Of a stretch of DNA of 64,000 bases, positions 58,945-64,000 are shown in pieces. How positions within the stretch are numbered: the first letter of the stretch is position 1; every line of letters begins with the position of its first letter. The position numbers and the translations under genes were made by a program. This DNA comes from an uncultured Oscillospiraceae bacterium (lineage in GTDB: Bacteria > Bacillota > Clostridia > Oscillospirales > Ruminococcaceae), in assembly GCA_900552945.1 (NCBI GenBank), contig USBI01000003.1, forward strand, positions 1 to 64,000, in the 5' to 3' direction. The notes beneath the pieces are model-generated. The model worked only from the letters and a program-made list of their open reading frames with translations, ran no database searches and was not told where the DNA came from.

Positions 58945-60062
58945 GTTGTCAGCGTGTGGATTCCTACAATCCGGCCGCCGTTCTGCATGCGGTAGAAACT
59001 CAGTTTGAACAGCTTTCTCTGGCTTCGTTGCTGAAACCGGGTATGCGGGTTGCGATTAAACCAAACCTTCTCATGAAGCGATCGCCGGAAGAATTTACTA
59101 CAACTCATCCGGCAGTAGTGGGTGCGATTATTGACTGCTTGAAGCGGCTCGGCATTACGGATATTGTCATTGCGGACAGCCCCGGCGGCCCTTATTCCAA
59201 GCCGCTTCTCAACAGCATTTATCAAACATGCGGGTATACGGAGCTTGCGCAGAAACACGGTGTGCGTTTGAATGACCAGACTGGCTATTCGGAGGTGCGC
59301 CGAGAAGAAAACCATCTCTGTAAGTCGTTTTACCTGATTGACCCGGTGGTTCAGGCTGATTTTGTGATCGACGTCTGCAAACTGAAAACGCATGGCATGG
59401 TAGGACTCAGCGGCGCAGTAAAAAACCTGTTTGGCTGTATCCCCGGTCTGATGAAACCGGAGCTTCATTTTCGTTTTTCGGAAGAACGGCATTTTTGCGA
59501 GATGCTGGTCGATTTGTGCGAAACGGTTCGTCCGTCGGTTGTGTTTGTGGATGCAATTGATGCAATGGAGGGGGATGGACCTTCCAGCGGTTCGCTTCGT
59601 CATACAGGCATGCTTCTTGCGGGGACCAATCCGTATGATATCGACCTTCTTCTGTGCAAGATCATCGGAATGGACCCTCAGTCGATTTTGACCGTGAGCG
59701 TTTCGCTGAGAAGAGGGCTTGTCTCTGCCTATTCTGCGGACGATTTGGTTGTTTTAGGTGACCCGGTGGCGCTTTTTTCCGACTTCATCAAACCGCTTTC
59801 ACATGGGGTTGATTTTTCCAATTCCATGCCAAAGTGGGTTCCAAGAGGACTGGTGAAACGGTTTGCTCCGCATCCGAAAGTGGTTCGAAAGGGCTGCGTC
59901 GGCTGCGGCAAATGTGCGCAGAACTGTCCGGCTCACACCATTGAGATTATCAGCGGAAAAGCGCATATTGATTACAGCCGTTGTATCAAATGCTACTGTT
60001 GCCATGAAATGTGCCCTGTGCGTACGATTATTATCAAGCGCTCGCGGTTTTACCGGATATAG
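58932..60062 (+). CDS. DUF362 protein fused to a 2[4Fe-4S] ferredoxin domain
   Basis: 376 residues. The N-terminal DUF362 domain (about 1-300; IKPNLLMKRSPEEFTTTHP, VIADSPGGPYS, KLKTHGMVGLSGAVKNLFG) is followed by a bacterial ferredoxin domain with two cluster motifs: CVGCGKCAQNC (C322, C325, C328, C332) and CIKCYCCHEMC (C351, C354, C357, C361). The function of the family is unknown; a redox or Fe-S related role is likely. It overlaps the aminotransferase by 13 bases and is followed by ispE after 11 bases. Confidence 0.9.
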   Translation: MSKISCQRVDSYNPAAVLHAVETQFEQLSLASLLKPGMRVAIKPNLLMKRSPEEFTTTHPAVVGAIIDCLKRLGITDIVIADSPGGPYSKPLLNSIYQTCGYTELAQKHGVRLNDQTGYSEVRREENHLCKSFYLIDPVVQADFVIDVCKLKTHGMVGLSGAVKNLFGCIPGLMKPELHFRFSEERHFCEMLVDLCETVRPSVVFVDAIDAMEGDGPSSGSLRHTGMLLAGTNPYDIDLLLCKIIGMDPQSILTVSVSLRRGLVSAYSADDLVVLGDPVALFSDFIKPLSHGVDFSNSMPKWVPRGLVKRFAPHPKVVRKGCVGCGKCAQNCPAHTIEIISGKAHIDYSRCIKCYCCHEMCPVRTIIIKRSRFYRI

Positions 60063-60073
60063 GAGGTGAGCCA

Positions 60074-60943
60074 ATGCCCCGTATGCTTTTGAAAGCGTAT
60101 GCTAAGCTGAATCTGGCTTTGGATGTGGTTTCTGCCCGCAGTGACGGTTATCATGAGATGGATATGCTGATGCAGTCTGTTTCCTGCTGCGATTTTATAA
60201 CACTGGAAACACAGTCGCATGGCGTGACTCTTTCCTGTACCCGGGCTGAGATTCCGTGTGATCAGTGGAACATTGCTTGGAAAGCGGCAGAACTTTTTTT
60301 GGAACGAGCCGGTGTTTTAGGCGGCGTTTCCATCCATATTGAAAAGCACATCCCGGAGCAGGCCGGCATGGCGGGCGGCAGTGCGGACGCCGCGGCAGTG
60401 CTCATCGGGCTCAACCAGCTGTATGACGGCGGCTTTTCTTTGGAAGAATTGTGCGGTATGGGTAAATCGCTGGGCGCGGACGTGCCGTTTTGCCTGACCG
60501 GAGGAACCGCGCACGTCACTGGAATCGGAGAGAAAATTTTTCCGCTTTTACCTCTTGGGGACTGCGCATTTATCATTGCCAAACCCATGCAGGGAATCTC
60601 AACCAAAGCCGCTTTCGAAGCGATTGATTCCGTTCAACCGCTTCAGCATGTTTCTTTGGATCGGATTCTGTCGGCGGCAGAGCGGAGTGACCTGCCGGGC
60701 ATTTGTGCGGAGCTTGGCAATTCGTTTGAGCAGGTGACACAGTTGCCGGAAGTATTTGAGATTAAGCGGAAGCTGGTGAATCTTGGCGCATGCGGTGCTT
60801 TGATGAGCGGCAGCGGTTCTGCTGTGTTCGGTATCTTTTTGGATGACAGTTTGGCAGCTAGCGCGCTTGATCAATTAAAAGGTGATTATCCTGATGCGGT
60901 TATTGCCAAGCCGGTTCGAACCGGGGTGGAACCGGTTTTGTAA
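60074..60943 (+). CDS. ispE: 4-diphosphocytidyl-2-C-methyl-D-erythritol kinase
   Basis: 289 residues; GHMP kinase of the non-mevalonate isoprenoid pathway. AYAKLNLALDV start, ATP-binding glycine-rich loop PEQAGMAGGSADAAAVL (about 95-111), LGADVPFCL and the C-terminal LMSGSGSAVFGIF. The frame opens at 60011, but the ATG at 60074 follows AGGAGGTGAGCCA. Shows that the organism makes isoprenoids by the MEP route. Confidence 0.96.
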   Translation: MPRMLLKAYAKLNLALDVVSARSDGYHEMDMLMQSVSCCDFITLETQSHGVTLSCTRAEIPCDQWNIAWKAAELFLERAGVLGGVSIHIEKHIPEQAGMAGGSADAAAVLIGLNQLYDGGFSLEELCGMGKSLGADVPFCLTGGTAHVTGIGEKIFPLLPLGDCAFIIAKPMQGISTKAAFEAIDSVQPLQHVSLDRILSAAERSDLPGICAELGNSFEQVTQLPEVFEIKRKLVNLGACGALMSGSGSAVFGIFLDDSLAASALDQLKGDYPDAVIAKPVRTGVEPVL

Positions 60944-60983
60944 GATAATCTGGAAGAAAATTCCTATTTTGAATAAGCGTTAA

Positions 60984-61035
60984 AAAACCGTCCCATACTC
61001 TGTACATAAGACGAGACAGAGAAAAGGACGGTTTT
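60984..61035 (+). promoter_or_regulatory. Inverted repeat over the spoIIR ribosome binding site
   Basis: AAAACCGTCC (60984-60993) pairs perfectly with GGACGGTTTT (61026-61035). Inside the loop CTCTGT (60998-61003) pairs with ACAGAG (61016-61021). The 3' arm contains the GGA of the spoIIR Shine-Dalgarno (AAAAGGAC). It could hide that site, act as an ispE terminator, or both. Confidence 0.55.
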
Positions 61036-61039
61036 GTTT

Positions 61040-61642
61040 ATGAAAAAAATTGAGTGGTCGGTTTTAATCGCTCTTGTATTTACTATTTTATTTGGCAGTG
61101 TTACTACCTTTGCAGCGGAATGCTCACAAATCAGAGAAGATGTTTTGCGGCTTCATATTTTGGCTAATTCTGATTCGGAAGAGGACCAAGCGTTAAAATT
61201 AAAGGTGCGTGACCGCATTCTTCTGGAAATGGGTGACGTTTTTGAAACTCCGGAAACACTTGAAGACGCCAAGACGGCAGCTTCAAAACACCTGGATGAA
61301 ATTCGCCAAATCGCTCAGCAAGAGGTTTATGACAATGGTTATGATTATCCGGTTCATGCAGAGTTAATCAATATGTATTTTACAACACGGGAATATGAAA
61401 CATTTACTCTGCCTGCGGGGATGTACGATGCAGTGCGGATCACGATAGGCGATGCTGAGGGAAAAAACTGGTGGTGTGTGCTGTATCCGCCGCTTTGCCT
61501 GCCGGCAGCTCAGTCAGAAGAAACTCTGGAACAGGCGCTTGGCGAAGAGGAAACCGACCTTGTTACCAGAAATCCGCAGTATGAAGTGCGTTTTGCGGTA
61601 GTAGAGTGGTTTGAAAATTTAAAACAGATGTTTTCGTGGTAA
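61040..61642 (+). CDS. spoIIR: Stage II sporulation protein R
   Basis: 200 residues, signal peptide about 1-27 (ends TFAA). Secreted from the forespore under sigma-F, it triggers SpoIIGA to activate pro-sigma-E in the mother cell. Family features: LRLHILANSDSEEDQALKLKVRDRIL, EYETFTLPAGMYDAVRI and the GKNWWCVLYPPLC core. The ATG at 61040 is used; an in-frame TTG (61034) lies closer to the Shine-Dalgarno. Its terminator is shared with rpmB. Confidence 0.93.
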   Translation: MKKIEWSVLIALVFTILFGSVTTFAAECSQIREDVLRLHILANSDSEEDQALKLKVRDRILLEMGDVFETPETLEDAKTAASKHLDEIRQIAQQEVYDNGYDYPVHAELINMYFTTREYETFTLPAGMYDAVRITIGDAEGKNWWCVLYPPLCLPAAQSEETLEQALGEEETDLVTRNPQYEVRFAVVEWFENLKQMFSW

Positions 61643-61717
61643 TCTTCAGCACACTGGGCGAAAGAATGAAATGGGACTGCCATTTGCTGCAAGTGAACAG
61701 AAAACTGAGATAAAAAC

Positions 61718-61747
61718 AAAAAAGCGGAGCTTTTGCTCCGCTTTTTC
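61718..61747. terminator. Bidirectional terminator between spoIIR and rpmB
   Basis: AAAAAAGCGGAGC (61718-61730), loop TTTT, GCTCCGCTTTTT (61735-61746). A/T tracts on both sides serve the convergent genes. Confidence 0.9.
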
Positions 61748-61759
61748 AACGTGGATACA

Positions 61760-61948
61760 TTATACCGCTTTGGTAACTTTTCCGGAACGCAGGCAACGGG
61801 TGCAAGCGTAAACATGGCATGGCGTGCCATTAACGATCGCTTTTACACGTTTTACGTTCGGCTTCCAGGTACGGTTGGAACGTCTGTGCGAGTGAGAAAC
61901 CTTAATACCAAAGGTAACACCTTTTCCGCAGATATCGCATTTTGCCAT
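61760..61948 (-). CDS. rpmB: 50S ribosomal protein L28
   Basis: 62 residues; the zinc-ribbon (Cys-containing) form with CDIC (C4, C7) and CTRC (C49, C52). Conserved VSHSHRRSNRTWKPNVKRV. The ATG at 61948 lies behind GGAGGTGCAGAAA; the reading frame upstream of it is not coding. Monocistronic on the minus strand. Confidence 0.97.
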   Translation of the reverse strand: MAKCDICGKGVTFGIKVSHSHRRSNRTWKPNVKRVKAIVNGTPCHVYACTRCLRSGKVTKAV

Positions 61949-62018
61949 TTTCTGCACCTCCTTATGATGGCTGGAACCGGAAAACCGTTTCCATGTATTT
62001 TCTGCAAAGAACAGTACT

Positions 62019-62047
62019 ATATTAGCATAACCACAGAAGAAAAGCAA
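62019..62047 (-). promoter_or_regulatory. Promoter of rpmB
   Basis: On the minus strand: TTGCTT (62047-62042), 17 bases, TAATAT (62024-62019). Confidence 0.65.
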
Positions 62048-62107
62048 GTGTTTTTTTACAAAACCCCGCATTTTTCTTGACTTTACACAAAATACTGGGC
62101 CTTTTGC

Positions 62108-62136
62108 TTGTATTTGAAACCGTATTCCGATATAAT
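62108..62136 (+). promoter_or_regulatory. Promoter of the M50-scpA-scpB operon
   Basis: TTGTAT (62108-62113), 17 bases, TATAAT (62131-62136), divergent from the rpmB promoter. Confidence 0.7.
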
Positions 62137-62171
62137 GATGAAATAACAGCCTTTTTGGGGGAGTGAATGAC

Positions 62172-62834
62172 TTGCATATCGATTTTAATGCTGTGCTCGA
62201 GTGGTTGTTTGTTGGCCTGATCGCCGCGTTTACGGTTCTCCCAATCCATGAGTATGCACACGGGTTGGTTGCAGATAAGCTGGGAGATCATACCGCTCGT
62301 TATCAGGGGCGTTTGAATATCAACCCATTTACTCACATGGACCCGATCGGCACCATCTGTTTGATCCTCACGGGATTCGGCTGGGGAAAACCGGTGCAGA
62401 TCAATCCGCTCAATTTTAAAAATTCCAGAAAAGGCATGGCCATTACAGCGGCGGCAGGCCCCCTTTCCAATCTGATCATGGCATTTATCAGCATAATCTT
62501 AATGAAGATCTGCTTTTATCTTCCATTTAATGGAACGATAATCAGTACGCTCATTTTTGTGTTCAATGTGATGGCGAGTATCAACGTTTCACTCGCAGTC
62601 TTCAATATTATCCCAATTCCTCCTCTGGATGGATTTCGTGTAGTGGGGATGTTTTTGCCAGAACGGATCTACTTTTCCATTGTTCGCTATGAAAGGATTA
62701 TTTTCATTGTTTTGTTTGTCATTGTGTGGAGCGGTATTCTTGATGTACCTTTGTCTTTCTTAAAAGGAATCGTATATCAGGGTGTGGAATTTCTCACCCG
62801 TTTTGTCGATTTAATTGCGCAGGCTATAAGGTAG
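62172..62834 (+). CDS. M50B/YwhC-type site-2 metalloprotease
   Basis: 220 residues, about five membrane helices. Zinc motif HEYAH (H26-H30) in the first helix, the GRLNINPFTHMDPIG loop typical of this subgroup, and NIIPIPPLDG (N145, D153). Substrate unknown. A GTG at 62163 overlaps the Shine-Dalgarno GGGGGAGTGA; the TTG at 62172 has normal spacing. Placement just before scpAB is common in clostridia. Second M50 protein of the window. Confidence 0.88.
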   Translation: MHIDFNAVLEWLFVGLIAAFTVLPIHEYAHGLVADKLGDHTARYQGRLNINPFTHMDPIGTICLILTGFGWGKPVQINPLNFKNSRKGMAITAAAGPLSNLIMAFISIILMKICFYLPFNGTIISTLIFVFNVMASINVSLAVFNIIPIPPLDGFRVVGMFLPERIYFSIVRYERIIFIVLFVIVWSGILDVPLSFLKGIVYQGVEFLTRFVDLIAQAIR

Positions 62835-62844
62835 GAGAATACAG

Positions 62845-63576
62845 TTGGAACAGCTCAGTTTTAAACTGGAGGTCTTTGAAGGCCCGCTCGACCTTCTGCT
62901 TTACTTGATCTCCAAACATAAACTCGACATTATGGATATTGAGATTACCAGCCTTCTGGAACAGTACCTTTCTTATATTGACCAGATGAAGATGGCTGAT
63001 CTGGAGATCGCTAGCAGTTTTTTGGAGATGGCGGCCCGGCTGGTGTACATCAAAACCGTTTCGCTGCTGCCAAAACATGAAGAGGCGGAAGAGCTGAAAA
63101 GGGAACTCAGCGGGGAACTGCTGGAACTTTCCGCTATCAAGAGTGTTGCCGCTAAGCTTGCGGCACGCAACCTGGGTGACCGCATTTTCGTGCGTGCGCC
63201 GCAGCCCGTTCCGGTAGATACCACCTATCATCGTGTCCATCATCCTGAGGTGCTTGTTCAGGCGTATCTGACAACGGTTGGAAAACAGAAGAGTAAACTT
63301 CCACCTTCTCAGAACGAGTTTACACCGTTGGTTCGGAAAAAGGTGGTTTCGGTTGCGTCAAGGATTTTTTACCTGCTGCGCCGGCTGTATGCACAGGGGC
63401 AGGCGAAGCTGGAAGACTGCTTTGTTTCTGCGGACCGTTCGGAAGTGGTAGCTACCTTTTTAGCTGTGTTGGAACTGGTAAAAAGTCATCGGGTCACATT
63501 GAGTGACGATAACCAAATGGTATACTTTAATAAAGAAAAGGTGCGGGAGCAAAACAATGGAAATCAGCCAGTATAA
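62845..63576 (+). CDS. scpA: Segregation and condensation protein A
   Basis: 243 residues; kleisin subunit of the SMC-ScpAB condensin. The conserved N-terminus FKLEVFEGPLDLLLYLISKHKLDIMDI binds the SMC neck; the C-terminal winged helix closes the ring (RSEVVATFLAVLELVKSHRV). TTG start behind AGGAGAATACAG. It overlaps scpB by 20 bases. Confidence 0.96.
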   Translation: MEQLSFKLEVFEGPLDLLLYLISKHKLDIMDIEITSLLEQYLSYIDQMKMADLEIASSFLEMAARLVYIKTVSLLPKHEEAEELKRELSGELLELSAIKSVAAKLAARNLGDRIFVRAPQPVPVDTTYHRVHHPEVLVQAYLTTVGKQKSKLPPSQNEFTPLVRKKVVSVASRIFYLLRRLYAQGQAKLEDCFVSADRSEVVATFLAVLELVKSHRVTLSDDNQMVYFNKEKVREQNNGNQPV

Positions 63577-64000
63577 AGCCGAACTGGAAGCGGTTTTATT
63601 TGCTTCAGGTGAGCCGGTTGAAATTGAACGGCTTGCGGAGGCAATGGATGTTTCAGAAGAAACAATCATTCAGGTCGCTTCTCTGCTAAAAGATGATTAC
63701 GAAGCGGAAGAACGGGGCATTCTCTTATTGAACCTGAACGAAAGTTTGCAGCTTGCCACGAAAGGAATTTACGGTGAAACAATTCGCCGGGTTTTAGAAG
63801 TGCGCAAAAATGCACCGCTATCTCAGGCTGCCATGGAAGTCCTGTCGGTTATTGCATATAATCAGCCGGTGACGAAAAGTTTCATTGAACAGGTGCGCGG
63901 CGTGGAAAGCGGGCAGATCGTGAATAATCTGGTGGAAAAAGCACTGGTGGAAGAGGCTGGCCGTTTGGACGTACCAGGCCGCCCCATTCTTTACCAGACA
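63557..64000 (+). CDS. scpB: Segregation and condensation protein B (partial, runs off the window)
   Basis: 148 codons are visible, open to the last base. ScpB winged-helix features: YKAELEAVLFASGEPVEIERLAEAM, LSQAAMEVLSVIAYNQPVTK and VNNLVEKALVEEAGRLDVPGRP. The dimer binds ScpA. ATG 20 bases before the scpA stop. The 3' end lies outside. Confidence 0.95.
   Translation, partial: MEISQYKAELEAVLFASGEPVEIERLAEAMDVSEETIIQVASLLKDDYEAEERGILLLNLNESLQLATKGIYGETIRRVLEVRKNAPLSQAAMEVLSVIAYNQPVTKSFIEQVRGVESGQIVNNLVEKALVEEAGRLDVPGRPILYQT

Overview
The window reads as one contiguous chromosomal segment of a spore-forming, anaerobic Firmicute. My best guess is the order Eubacteriales, Oscillospiraceae/Ruminococcaceae side. 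The evidence is: sporulation genes (spoIIR, a spoIVFA/spoIIQ-like plus spoIVFB-like pair), low-to-moderate GC, strong AGGAGG ribosome binding sites with many TTG and GTG starts, a rubredoxin/flavodiiron operon, a DUF362-ferredoxin protein, a V/A-type ATPase, split transketolase, and a DivIVA/SepF division cluster. The genus assignment is inference from gene content; no 16S rRNA gene is present. I see no tRNA, rRNA, CRISPR array, insertion sequence, integrase or prophage.

Layout. 1-9570: a stand-alone giant (3043 aa) sortase-type surface protein with a Cys-rich N-terminus and about 16 Cna-B-like repeats, closed by an intrinsic terminator. 9571-14836: an intergenic stretch, then uvrB-uvrA behind a promoter with a LexA-box-like palindrome. 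14850-16380: rubredoxin-flavodiiron operon. 16500-17354 (minus): CAP-domain lipoprotein. 17521-34335: a long co-directional run of housekeeping genes: miaB, a ylbF/ymcA-like gene, mutS, mutL, miaA and hfq; then a HlyD-like membrane protein, yggS, sepF, ylmH and divIVA; then ileS, lspA, an rluA-family gene and a HAD phosphatase. 34401-36264: split transketolase. 36549-38082: M23 (LytM) and M50 proteins, probably the SpoIVFA/SpoIVFB-type checkpoint pair. 38142-40641: B12-binding radical SAM protein (TIGR03960 type) with its DUF2344 partner. 40731-41981: glyA. 42105-43379 (minus): rarA. 43533-45626: SGNH hydrolase, small membrane protein and double-GNAT protein. 45823-56064 (minus): one apparent operon, ACT-DUF711 followed by nine V/A-ATPase genes. 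56285-60943: PHP phosphatase, then an Lrp-type regulator, aminotransferase, DUF362-ferredoxin and ispE. 61040-64000: spoIIR, rpmB (minus), an M50 protease, scpA and the start of scpB, which is cut by the window end.

How they work together. Most of the window is core information processing, repair (UvrAB, MutSL, RarA), tRNA modification (MiaA, MiaB), division (SepF, DivIVA, YlmH), chromosome condensation (ScpAB), ion-motive ATP hydrolysis or synthesis, and sporulation signalling. The accessory or less understood parts are the giant adhesin-like protein, the HlyD-like adaptor without a transporter, the DUF711/ACT pair heading the ATPase operon, the radical SAM/DUF2344 pair, the DUF362 operon and the SGNH/membrane/GNAT trio. 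I do not see a clearly new defence or mobile system. The most interesting signals are domain architectures, gene pairings and a few regulatory structures, listed as findings.
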